Assembly: GCA_021029095.1 (NCBI GenBank)
Contig: JAJOHG010000571.1
Coordinates: 1 to 13,502 of the forward strand
Direction of reading: 5' to 3'
Source: Phellopilus nigrolimitatus
Taxonomy: Eukaryota; Basidiomycota; Agaricomycetes; Hymenochaetales; Hymenochaetaceae
Length of the DNA stretch: 13,502 nt
Made by a program: the position numbers and the translations under genes
In this document: one piece after another, positions 1 through 8,081 of the stretch
How positions within the stretch are numbered: position 1 is the stretch's first letter
Layout of the letters: each line of letters opens with the position of its first letter
Notes under the pieces: model-generated
The model's input: only the letters and a program-made list of their open reading frames with translations
The model's database searches: none
What the model was told of the DNA's origin: nothing

Positions 1-727
1 CGCGCTAGCGCCCAAACCAGCGGCAGTCATGCTACTCTTGTACGTAGTCAAGATTTCGACCATCTTGTTGATCACCGCGTCGTGCGCGCCCTGGAGCTTA
101 TGCGATAGCGAGCGCTCTACAGCTTTGTTAGCGAGCAATGTCGCAATGGCGACCTGGTCCGCAGACGTGTACACTTCCGATAAATTTGTGGTGGTCTGAA
201 GCGCCAGCGTCACCACGCGGATCCGGCGCTCTCCTAATAAGATAAAAATAAACACATTGTGAGCTCAAGATTGAAATCCTGCCCCCGGAAAAAACGAAAC
301 GCACCAGTGCAGGTACTGCGGAGGACGGCAGTCTAAAGTACGACAAATGGCGATGTGATCGTATCTTCGATCTGGATCTCAATTGCATATGACTGGTCCT
401 GAGGTACAGTCGGCATGGCTAGGAGATCCGTAGAGCGAACAAAGAAATTGCCATGGAAGGAAGCCATGCGTAATCCTAGCAGTGAATACAATATTCAGAA
501 TATGCAAGTTCAGCTTTTTTCACAGAAGAGCACGTCTAGATCAAAGGCCAAAAAACAAATGAAAAACAGACCTTTCGTTGCACGCACACGCATGACCGCT
601 TCAAGCATGATAGGCATAGCGATGACCTCGCCAAACCCGTGCGCAAACTTGATCGCATCTTCTGACTTGGCCGCGTTGAAGGCGGGATAGAAGTAAGTTT
701 GACCGGACGTGTAATGTGGCAAACATG
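1..727 (-). pseudogene. sec24: SEC24 COPII coat subunit, truncated piece with in-frame stop
   Basis: SEC24 is the cargo-binding subunit of the COPII coat on vesicles leaving the endoplasmic reticulum. The translation reads [20 protein letters not shown] and [19 protein letters not shown], then [20 protein letters not shown], then [19 protein letters not shown] and [20 protein letters not shown], all in SEC24 order. Three exons fit: 727-572, 475-305 and 233 to the left edge. They are separated by introns 571-476 (GTCTGT..CTAG) and 304-234 (GTGCGT..TTAG). After splicing the second junction reads TGERRIRV, as expected. In exon 2 the codon at 335-333 is TAG where the family has Gln (VVL-stop-TAVL). 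Everything N-terminal to the CxPHYT segment is absent and is replaced upstream by RPT5-like sequence. The 3' part lies outside the window. The family match is secure. That it is non-functional is inferred from the stop and the missing 5' end. Confidence 0.85.
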
Positions 728-862
728 CTGATAGTCAAATAGGTCTATCAATCAATTGAAGCTGAGAGACAGAGAGTGGGGAACAATGCGATCGCAGGTG
801 TCCACGATCAGCGAAACGAGCCTCAAGCGTCCCGAGGGGGTGCCGTGCCAACAACCACGCAC

Positions 863-1150
863 CATAGCCTTCACGCGAGAGTCATACTCAGCGGAAAGCG
901 CGTCAAGAACTAAGTTGTCTCCCATGAACTTTGTGTCCGACAACGATGAGCGTACGCCGCACCTTTATATCGTTCTCAGTGAGCCGTATTCGCCACAGGA
1001 CCTCCTCCGTGCTAAGGCTGGTCATCTCCTCTGGAATGTCTGGCCAGGTCTCCACTACCGGCGGCACCTCGTCAGGGATCGTGTCCATCGTCGCTGGCAC
1101 TATTGGTGGCCCTGCAGACACGGTGGAAGCTGAGGAAGCCGAGGTCGTCT
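863..1150 (-). pseudogene. rpt5: RPT5 (26S proteasome ATPase) fragments, internally deleted
   Basis: RPT5 (PSMC3) is one of the six AAA+ ATPases of the 26S proteasome base. Two blocks are visible. Block 1 (about 1150-963) contains MDTIPDEVPPVVETWPDIPE and EEMTSLSTEEVLWRIRLTEN, ending NDIK before a GTGCGG donor. It matches the RPT5 N-terminus and the start of its coiled coil. Block 2 (about 927-863) contains DNLVLDALSAEYDSRVKAM before a GTGCGT donor. It matches the OB-domain end just ahead of the AAA+ module. In a normal RPT5 roughly 85-95 residues separate these blocks; here about 35 nt do. The AAA+ domain (Walker A and B) is wholly absent. An ATTAG acceptor at about 1151 suggests block 1 is an original exon. 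The next recognisable coding sequence downstream is SEC24, not RPT5. The identity is a family recognition from these two short motifs. Confidence 0.7.
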
Positions 1151-1226
1151 AATGCAGACGATTCGAGTAATGGGGCTCGTCTCCAATGTAGGGTGGATCT
1201 GTTCACGTGCACATGACCGAATACGG

Positions 1227-1255
1227 TTTCACCGGTGAAAGGCATGATCAATGCC
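1227..1255. repeat. Adjacent palindromes (TTTCACCGGTGAAA and GGCAT hairpin)
   Basis: A perfect 14-bp palindrome, TTTCACCGGTGAAA, covers 1227-1240. It is followed directly by an inverted repeat GGCAT-gatca-ATGCC at 1241-1255. The core CACCGGTGA recurs at 1517-1525 and 1537-1545, tying the two ends of this 330-bp stretch together. Confidence 0.7.
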
Positions 1256-1278
1256 AAAATCTTCTGTAATGAGACACG

Positions 1279-1410
1279 GATGAAGCATCAGTGAAACACA
1301 AATCCATACTGCTCTTCATCAATTAAACCCGTGAAGCATAATCCGGTATAACGAACCACACCTTACATCATAAGAAATTGTCTTCGAGCTTCATCGATGA
1401 TGAAGCATCA
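1279..1410. repeat. GATGAAGCATCA direct repeats with inverted partner
   Basis: GATGAAGCATCA occurs at 1279-1290 and again at 1399-1410, exactly 120 bp apart. A related GTGAAGCATA lies at 1331-1340. Next to the second copy, GCTTCATC-gat-GATGAAGC forms an inverted repeat with 8-bp arms. The pattern suggests a degenerate repeat family or a transposon end, but no boundaries could be fixed. Confidence 0.6.
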
Positions 1411-1520
1411 TTAATCGTTAAGTTGCAGAGAAAACCAAAGTTGATCAAGTGCTTAACGCACGTTTCATTGATGATCATCAAGTATACCTACCCAATTTTG
1501 ATCTTCCCGCGCGCTTCACC

Positions 1521-1550
1521 GGTGATCACTGGTGATCACCGGTGATCATT
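1521..1550. repeat. Three tandem GGTGATCA units at 10-bp spacing
   Basis: GGTGATCA starts at 1521, 1531 and 1541, a 10-bp period close to one helical turn. The last two units contain the perfect 16-bp palindrome TGATCACCGGTGATCA (1533-1548). This could be a cluster of protein-binding sites or a subterminal transposon repeat. Confidence 0.75.
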
Positions 1551-2138
1551 ACAATTCCTGCAAAGGATCGTCCTTTCCACTTCCTCGTTTTCGATTGCAG
1601 TGGCTGTGCACCTTGTCACGGTCACTATTACAAAAAAGTGTACAACGTAGCGGAAAAGTGTACAAAGAGTGTGGGAATGTATGCCTTAGAATGGGGAGGG
1701 GTCACAGCCACACGACACCGCCATGCGTCACACTCTTCCTCGTGAGCTTTCTGGTTCGTATTTTCACGTTTTTACTTTGATTTTTGATCCTGTGTGCTTT
1801 CCTTCTTTTCGGTTGGAATGGCCTGTGTCTAGGCTAGGCTTGCATGTAATTTTTTTGTGCTTATGTTGTACCTAGATGTCGTGAAAAATCACTCTGTCGC
1901 GCACTCCTTGCGTGACATCTGTTTCCACCTCACAAACATATGTCGTGGGCCGTCGAGCGCACTTACCACCACTATGAACACGTCCATGGATTTCAGGAAG
2001 TCCAGTGTATTGGTGTACAAACAGCCAAAAGCACATTACAGTAAAACAAAAGCGTCGTCCAGACCAAATCGATGTATAGATATTCCAATTCTAATTTTCT
2101 ATGACCCGTCCTCTGCCTCCGACTCCGCGTGATCTAGC

Positions 2139-3976
2139 TCAGCGTTCACTTCGCCTCAGCATTTTGGGTGCCTTCCGGCCTCCGGTATAACTAAGAAAAA
2201 GCCATCAGTTTAATATTCACAACAAACAAGAGGCCAGGAAAAAACATACCGCTGCTCCTGGCAGACGAAGCTCTCGGGTGCGCCCTCCCAGTTGTCCAGG
2301 ACATACTTCTCGCGCGAGCCAGGCCCTCCTCATCCTTTTCCGTCCCGAACAGATCTAGCGCGAGCTGCGCGTGGCTCACCCTGGTGTATGTCATCACTCA
2401 CCGCGGGTTTACGAGGATTCGTGTCATGTGGAACACGCCGTTCGGGATGGAGAACCCGTCCGCCAGCACATAGTCCTCGCCTGCCGCCACGTTGTCCGCC
2501 TTGCCCTCCCCCGTGTCCGGCATCGCATCGAAAGTGAGCCAAGGTTCGCGTCCAAGTCGCCCGGTGGCCGCTGGCGCTAGGGCATACCACGAGTCCCTAG
2601 AACCCGTGGAAACCCGTGACCCGACCTGGACTGCAGATCCGTATTCACGGATCACCCCTACACGGGTGATCCGTGGGAAACGGATTGTCACGGGTCCGGG
2701 TTGAGAATTTGTACTTTTACAATACCCGTGGGTAGTTCATAGGTATATTTTTTGCCGGTTCATTCATTTGTATATTGTACATATGTTGTATGTATCAACT
2801 TGCATACTTGTAACTTATTCATTCAACAACCTAATATAATTTTATAATCCGTAAAGACCCGCAGGGAGCTGTGAACAAACCCGTGACCTCCGTGACCTGG
2901 AACCGTGGGAATTTGGTGACCCGTAGATCCGTGTCCCAACGGGTCCAGGTCAAGCCGGGTCCGGGTTGAGGATTTTGGGTCACGGGTAGATCCACCAACA
3001 GGTCCGGGTCAACCCGGGGATCGACTCGTGGTATGCCCTACTTCACCGCGCCCCAGCCGAGGTTGAATCCAAGCCCGAGCCCGCTGCGCCTGCATGCCTC
3101 TCGATGGCACGCACGCCCTCGTGCACGGCGCTCAGCCAGAGGTCGCGGCAGAAATACACCTGCAAGCTGTTGAGGCACGGCGCGGTGTCCATCGAGCTGA
3201 GGTTCGTGACCTGCACGCCCGCGCGGTAAGGCCGGTGTAGAACGTCTGCGTGTGGTCGACGACGTGCGTGCCGGACTCGCAGCAGAAGACCTAGAATGGG
3301 AGGTGCTGCGCGTAGCGCGCGGCACCTACGGGGTCACGCGGCAGGCCTGTGGAGGTGGCGGAGGACAACTTGAACTGCCGGAACTGTCGCCATTGTTGTC
3401 GCGCGTGCGCCAGCGGTCGGAGAAGATGAAGAAGCCGTTGTGCTCGTCCCAGTCCATGCCGCACACCATCGCGGCGTCGATCGCCTGGCTGACCATGATC
3501 GCCTCAAAGATGTCGTTCCGGCACGTGAAGCCCTTGAGCAAGATGACGCGGTGGAGCTTGACTTTGCGCCTCTGGTAGAACTCACAGAGCGGCTCGAGGA
3601 CGAGGTTGCGTGTGTGCGCCTCCTCGTTGCTGCCGGGTCTTCCGTCACGGGCGGGACCTTGCGTATGCTGAAGGGCACGCCGAGCAGAGTCAGCACGGCC
3701 TCGCACAGGTTGAAAAGTGTCTCGGTGGAGACAGACAAGTCGTAGTCAGCATGGACACAAAGATGTTCTGCATCCCGATTCGGCGTGCCATCTGGACGAA
3801 GCAAGCCAGCCATTTTTATGTGCGGCCAGCTCCAGTTCCTCATATGGAGTTGTCGGTGACAGAGACGGCGAGGATGGTGAGGACGGCGACAGCGAGCACA
3901 AGGAGTTTGACGGCAAGCAAGAGGAAGTCGAAACCCAGTATGGAAGGACCCTAAACACGATCTTTTTCACAACCAT
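2139..3976 (-). pseudogene. CAP59/CMT1-like alpha-1,3-mannosyltransferase relic, interrupted by a MITE
   Basis: The family (CAP59/CMT1 mannosyltransferases) are Golgi type II membrane proteins that transfer mannose in fungal glycan synthesis. On the minus strand the order is: MVVKKIVFRVLP (start 3976), a hydrophobic anchor LLLAVKLLVLAVAVLTILAV (about 3920), ETLFNLCEAVLTLLGVPFSI, then EEAHTRNLVLEPLCEFYQRR, KLHRVILLKGFTCRNDIFEA and AAMVCGMDWDEHNGFFIFSD. These are followed by FCCESGTHVVDHTQTFY, SLQVYFCRDLW, and after the inserted element GVFHMTRILVNPR, VSHAQLALDLFG and YVLDNWEGAPESFVCQEQR. A last intron (2249-2191) leads to a short final exon ending TGA at 2141-2139. Breaks: TAG at 3293-3291 where LPFQVF is expected, TGA at 2400-2398 where NPRCV is expected, and at least five frame changes (near 3935, 3842, 3650, 3390, 3220). 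A 459-bp element is inserted at 2580-3038. The identity is a family recognition; non-function is strongly supported. Confidence 0.85.
2578..3040. mobile_element. MITE-like non-autonomous DNA transposon, 16-bp TIRs, TA target duplication
   Basis: GGGCATACCACGAGTC at 2580-2595 is perfectly inverted at 3023-3038, and each end is flanked by TA (2578-2579 and 3039-3040). The 459-bp element encodes nothing recognisable. Its flanks are GC-rich and built from CCGTGACC/GGGTCCGGG motifs. GGGTCCGGGTTGAG appears as a direct repeat near both ends (about 2693-2706 and 2958-2971). The middle (about 2705-2850) is AT-rich. A strong internal palindrome has 12-bp arms (CACGGATCACCC, 2646-2657, and its complement at 2664-2675) around a 6-nt loop. 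The TA duplication fits Tc1/mariner- or PIF/Harbinger-like mobilisation; which of these cannot be told. It lies inside the glycosyltransferase relic, whose coding frame on the downstream side continues across the TA if the element is removed. Confidence 0.85.
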
Positions 3977-3980
3977 AGAA

Positions 3981-4037
3981 CCTATGACGTATGACTCGCC
4001 TTCTGAACTTGGTTCGTGCCGAGTCGTACGTCATAGG
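3981..4037. repeat. 18-bp-arm inverted repeat (hairpin) with TGACGT cores
   Basis: CCTATGACGTATGACTCG (3981-3998) is complementary to CGAGTCGTACGTCATAGG (4020-4037) except for one G/T pair. The loop is 21 nt. It lies 5 bp upstream of the proposed ATG of the minus-strand mannosyltransferase relic, in the spacer between that gene and the plus-strand gene that follows. Each arm contains a TGACGT core, the half-site of CRE-type bZIP factors. It could be a paired regulatory site, a small foldback element, or a transcript hairpin. Confidence 0.8.
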
Positions 4038-4219
4038 CCGGGAACAAGCCTCAACACCGATGCTCGTTTGTTTTGTCGAACTCCATCATATTTTCTGACT
4101 TCCTGAGTATCTGCATCTTACTCTCGGTAACGTCTTTGCTTACGCTGGCAACTCTATACATCCTTGCTCCCTGTCAACATTGTCTACAACCTCAAGAATG
4201 TTGCTCCCGCTGCACATGA

Positions 4220-4917
4220 CATGCTCTCCATGGCGACGCCGTCGTGCCCCAAGAGCAAGACAGCGCCCCGGTCATACACAGGCTGGACGAGCTCCACGCG
4301 CTCAAGGAGCAGAGGCGCCTCCAGCGCAGCGTCGAGATCTTGCTGCTGTCTCCAGACGACGGTGACGTCTGCCTTGCGACGTGCGCATTCGCCGAGGCCG
4401 TCGCGCAGCTGCCATGGGCCGTGAGTGCGAGCCGTTGCGACAACGGCGCAAAGATCTGCTTCCAGGTGCGGAGCCCGAAGTGTGTTTTTAAATCGTGATT
4501 ACATTTTACAGTATTCCCTACCCCTGACAGCCATTACCTATAGACACCGAGATGTGCGGCGTCTTGATCACACAGCTCGATTCAATCAAACTGACCCTCG
4601 TCGTGTACAATGCGGAGGCGACATTCGTTCGTCGGGATCGGGCTCTGGGACCTCTACAGCGCCGTCATGACACCCGACGTGCACACTGGGACAGGCAGTA
4701 CAACGACGCGACGCTGCCTGAGGACGTGAACGAGCTCTCTGAGCTGTGGCACTTCAAGACGAAGCCCGGGCACGATGCGGTTGTGCTCAAGACGGTGTAC
4801 AAGGTGCCCGTGGCCGTGCACGTCTTCGCATTCTCGATGGAGGATGCCCACCTCTTCCCCCCAATCGCACTGGCCGAGCTCGGCACAATCCGCACGCAGG
4901 TTGACCTGCGGGACTAG
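4220..4917 (+). CDS. Unrecognised protein, two exons, with local frame breaks
   Basis: I do not recognise the family. Exon 1 (to 4465) reads DSAPVIHRLDELHALKEQRR, SVEILLLSPDDGDVCLATCA and ASRCDNGAKICFQ. An intron at 4466-4530 (GTGCGG..CTGACAG, 65 nt) joins it in frame to PLPIDTEMCGVLITQLDSIK and LTLVVYNAEATFV. The frame then changes near 4630: the GC3-rich reading is GIGLWDLYSAVMTPDVHTG. It changes back near 4690, and QYNDATLPEDVNELSELWHF continues through KTVYKVPVAVHVFAFSMED to TAG at 4915-4917. Exon 1 has no good ATG in frame, since a TGA lies at about 4216, so the 5' end is uncertain. No signal peptide or membrane span is visible. The GC3-rich codons and the clean intron argue that this was a real gene; whether it is still intact is unclear. 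Confidence 0.5.
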
Positions 4918-5044
4918 GCGATCAATGCTCTCAGCCCGACGACGACTCAGCTCACACACGCCATGTGAGCTATTCAAATGCACTTCATCTATTGTGTTCG
5001 ACGGCTCACGCTTTCGTTTGCGATAGGTCTCTTCTCTGGCAACT

Positions 5045-6318
5045 ATGACTTATGAGACTATGCTGGCCTCGCTCTGTATCATTGTACGTGTTCTCTTCTT
5101 TAGATAATCTAATGTCCGCTCACATGACCGGACTTCTTAGGCAGCAATCGCTGTATTAATGTATGGCGCCTTACTCTACCAGAAAGACTTTCTCGAAGAC
5201 ATATCAATCGCCCGCGCCGAAATGGTCACCAACGCGTCCTCTCGTATCATGACATCAAGAGAATCTGAAGACGAGATCGAAACTTCATACTCGGAGAGGC
5301 TTATTGATGCCACGCCGTCCGATGCTACACCATCCAATACCACGCCGTCGATCCTAACACTTGCTGCAGACATTGTCGCACACGCGGGAAATGCCACCGA
5401 GGACGCCGACGCAGAGCTGGTCTTTAAGGCCGCCAACGTTCGAGATTACAGGCACGGACTCAATGTTCGCGCCTCCGATGCGATCGCAGTCACTTAGTCC
5501 AAAATTGAGGGAAATCGTCGAGGGATTTGCTGTTATTGGAGTGTCTCTTAGTGCGATTTTGGTTTCTTTTAGAGTCGTCGTGAGTTTACAACCGGCTCGC
5601 ATCTCTACGGCCTGCTGACGTTCATGCCACAATTGCAGGTTTCCAAATTTACATTGCGGCTCAAGGTCTTAATTGTTTCAACATTCAGTTCGCTCTTTCA
5701 ATACGTAGCCTTTATCTACAAGGTGCGTTAATGAGAAATGCGCCCTTTTGAATGCAGTTCTGATATTGTCCATGTACTAGATCGTCAGGTGTGTTCTAAT
5801 CATGCGTAAAGGCGAGACATACACATTGTTTTGCTTCGTCTTGGTAAGCACTCTCTTCATGCAATAATAGCATCCGCTTATCTATGGGTCTTTATTAGGG
5901 TATAGGCACTTTCAATAGTCTCGTCGAGGATGTCACTGTCTATCTTGGTTCTCGAGAGACCAAAGAGTCTGACCCGAAGGGGTGGACGGGCAAGGCGACG
6001 GTGCCGCAGCAGATGATCGCCGCCGTCGCGGGCATCGGCGAGTTTGCGATCCGCTGCGGCGGCCCGCCCGTCATGTCGCGCCTCAGCGGTGCCCGCGCGA
6101 TGAGCCAGTGCTACGACCACGAGCGCGGCATATTCTGCGTCGAATGCGACCCCGTGGCTGCGCGCCGGGCGTGGCACATGCGCACCAAAATTCGATCGAC
6201 GGGGCGCAGACACAGGGCACGTTCATACTGCAGCGGAGCGAGAACGCGACGTCCGCCTCTTGTAGAGTGCGAGCTGCGCTGCGACATCGACACATGGGCG
6301 ACGTCGCTCGACTCATGA
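5045..6318 (+). CDS. Unrecognised multi-pass membrane protein, five phase-0 introns
   Basis: I do not recognise the family. The start ATG at 5045 has an in-frame TAG 24 bp upstream. Exons are 5045-5083, 5141-5579, 5639-5722, 5781-5843 and 5899-6318. The introns are 57, 59, 58 and 55 nt, each with a GTACGT/GTGAGT/GTGCGT/GTAAGC donor and a YAG acceptor, and all fall between codons. The first junction creates a hydrophobic segment, MLASLCIIAAIAVLMYGALL. A polar region follows with a DATPSDATPSNTTPS repeat and possible N-glycosylation sites. Further hydrophobic stretches are FAVIGVSLSAILVSFRVV, VLIVSTFSSLFQYVAFIY and YTLFCFVLGIGTFNSL. The last exon is GC-rich (KGWTGKATVPQQMIAAVAGI, CYDHERGIFCVECDP). 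The second exon is 439 nt, one base more than a multiple of three, so it holds one frame break between about 5400 and 5500. The last 40 residues may not belong to the protein. Confidence 0.5.
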
Positions 6319-6354
6319 TCAACCCCCTGCGACAGTCCATTTCATACCTGCGTT

Positions 6355-8081
6355 GGCACCGCCTTTCGGCCGGTGGGACGGGCTCTGGTTGACGGATGGA
6401 TCAACATTAGCGTCTGTATGGGTGCGTTTTTCAGTCCCGAACGCGTGCCTCAGCGATGCGATGATCAAATATAAACAGACATTGTACGGGGAAAGCAACC
6501 CCCAGAACTTTTACCGGCGCGTGAGGGTTACAACGAAACACCTAGGCTATTGCAGGAAGAGCGGAAGTATGGCTTTCGGGAGCCAGTCTTCCAGTAGGAC
6601 GAACTGAATGGGAGGGTCAGCGTCAAGCAGTATTTTCAACAAAGTAAGCACAGCTTGGTGACTAGCTAAAATCTAGAAACTCACTATATTATATAGAGTT
6701 CAACATCCGCCTCCAACAGCAGATGACTTTCCCGTTATCAATGTGGGAAACAAGACCAAAAATATCTTTGTCCTTACGGAACTCTGTGAGATCAAGCCTC
6801 GCCAGCCTTTTTTCGGGCATGCTTGCTGGGAGCGAGGCTGCGGGGATGACGAAGTACTGTACCAACCCTCCGTACGTCGATGCTAAGAGCAAGGACTTGA
6901 AGTACTGGGTCTGCGTCAGGGTGCACCGCCCATACAGGGATTCTGCATTGAAGTCTCCCTCGACATGGCGGTCGTCCCTGCACGCCTGCTGAACCCGCCC
7001 AAAGTTATCTACTCCTCTGGGTCTCTCACCGTCGCCAACGGGTCCTGGAACACCCGCGACGTGCGTTTCCACTGACCCGCGCGGCTTACTCGCACCACCA
7101 TTCTCGTCCTTGCGGATGGCAGGCGCGAGGACTTCAGGGATCCCTCGGACCCGGCACTGCACGGCGTCGTGACGCGGCTCCTGGCGACTTTCCGGGCGGG
7201 CGGGAGCAGGCAGACGTGCTCCCGCCGCTTTTTTTTGTGCTGCTCCCTCAAGCGAACCTTGCGACCCATTGCGTGCCGCGACAATCGACGCGATCGAGGA
7301 CGAGATTAAGACACTCCTTGGGCGTCCGAACATCATGCTCATCTTCGTATCCAATTGTGGGTGTGAAGAAGCTTTGTGACTCCAAGCTTGGGTTCACGAC
7401 CGTCTGTATGCAGATGGCGAATGTTAGAAAAGAGAGTGGTCAGAATCAATATATTTCAGGAATTGCACTTAAAGTCGACACGAAGCTTGGTGGCGTTAAC
7501 CACCAGCTCGTCACGAGTTCCATGTGCTGGCGGAAAAACATGATGCTCATTAGAATGGATTGCATATGAAGACTCTCCCCGAGCGCATCGTCGTGTTCCG
7601 TGGCGGGGTCTCCGACGGCCAGTTCAAACACGTGCTCACATCACGAGCTTCTGGAGATCAAGGCCTCGTTTCACTCTTTCAAGAGCTACAGTCCCAAGCT
7701 CACCATCGTGATCTGCGGGAAGCGGCACCGTACGCGCTTCTACCCGACAAGGCCCAAGCAGGCGGACAAGACCTCAAACAAGAAGGCCGGGACCGGGGCG
7801 TCACTGTGGTGTATAACTTCGATTTCTTCCTGCAGGCGCATGCGCATGCGGGGCAGCAAGACGCGGTGCGCACGACGCACTACACGGTGATATTTGATGA
7901 GAACCGGTTCTCCGCGGACGAGATCCAGCAGGGCGCGCATGACGCGAGCTACCTGTGGTCGCCCGCGACGAAGAGCGTGCGGCTGGTCCCACTGGCGTAC
8001 GCGGTGGAACGGGCGTGCCGGCGCGCCCGGCTGTATTTCCACAAGATCCTCCCCCCTCCTCCGGGCAGCAAGGAGAGATGA
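6355..8081 (+). pseudogene. Argonaute (L1-PAZ-MID-PIWI) relic
   Basis: Argonautes bind small RNAs and silence matching transcripts in RNAi. Recognisable pieces occur in family order: L1 ALVDGWINISVCMGAFFSP (about 6395), PAZ FYRRVRVTTKHLG and VSVKQYFQQ, and an intron at 6644-6696. Next come FPVINVGNKTKNIFVLTELC, GMTKYCTNPPYVDAKS, DMAVVPARLLNPPKVIYSSG and GSWNTRDVRFH, followed by the MID-PIWI parts IDAIEDEIKTLLGRPNIMLI, YISGIALKVDTKLGGVNHQL, PERIVVFRGGVSDGQFKHVL, YSPKLTIVICGKRHRTRFYP, VTVVYNFDFFLQAH and IQQGAHDASYLWSPATKSVR. It ends with TGA at 8079-8081. An in-frame TGA sits at 7073-7075 and the frame changes at least eight times. The PIWI segment with the first catalytic Asp is missing near 7550, and the second catalytic Asp (RDGVS in active enzymes) is Gly. 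The N domain was not found. Confidence 0.85.

Larger units (their letters stand above)
1151..2138. other. Non-coding interval rich in short palindromes and repeats
   Basis: I see no supportable gene here; the short open frames lack introns, codon bias or recognisable motifs. The left third (1200-1550) is full of short palindromes and repeats, listed separately. A 12-bp repeat AAAAGTGTACAA occurs at 1634-1645 and 1654-1665, a 20-bp period. From about 1740 to 2130 the sequence is AT-rich with T runs, compatible with the 3' flank of the minus-strand glycosyltransferase relic that ends at 2139. Confidence 0.5.

Noticed and set aside
756..1133. A 125-codon plus-strand frame
   Set aside because: It is the complement of the RPT5 relic blocks and has no recognisable content.
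2378..2398. A 21-nt intron (GTGAGT..CCAG) that would remove the TGA in the mannosyltransferase relic
   Set aside because: It is far shorter than the 53-77 nt introns seen here, and the frame VMTYTRVSHAQLAL inside and after it is family-like coding sequence.
333..3293. UAG reassigned to glutamine (TAG where Gln is expected in two genes)
   Set aside because: Both genes are otherwise damaged, a TGA stop also occurs in place of Arg, and fungal nuclear codes with UAG=Gln are not established; mutation is simpler.
6689..7354. The longest uninterrupted open frame in the window (221 codons, minus strand)
   Set aside because: It lies opposite the Argonaute PAZ-MID region, whose plus-strand motifs are unmistakable; the minus reading has no family features and is a GC-driven shadow.
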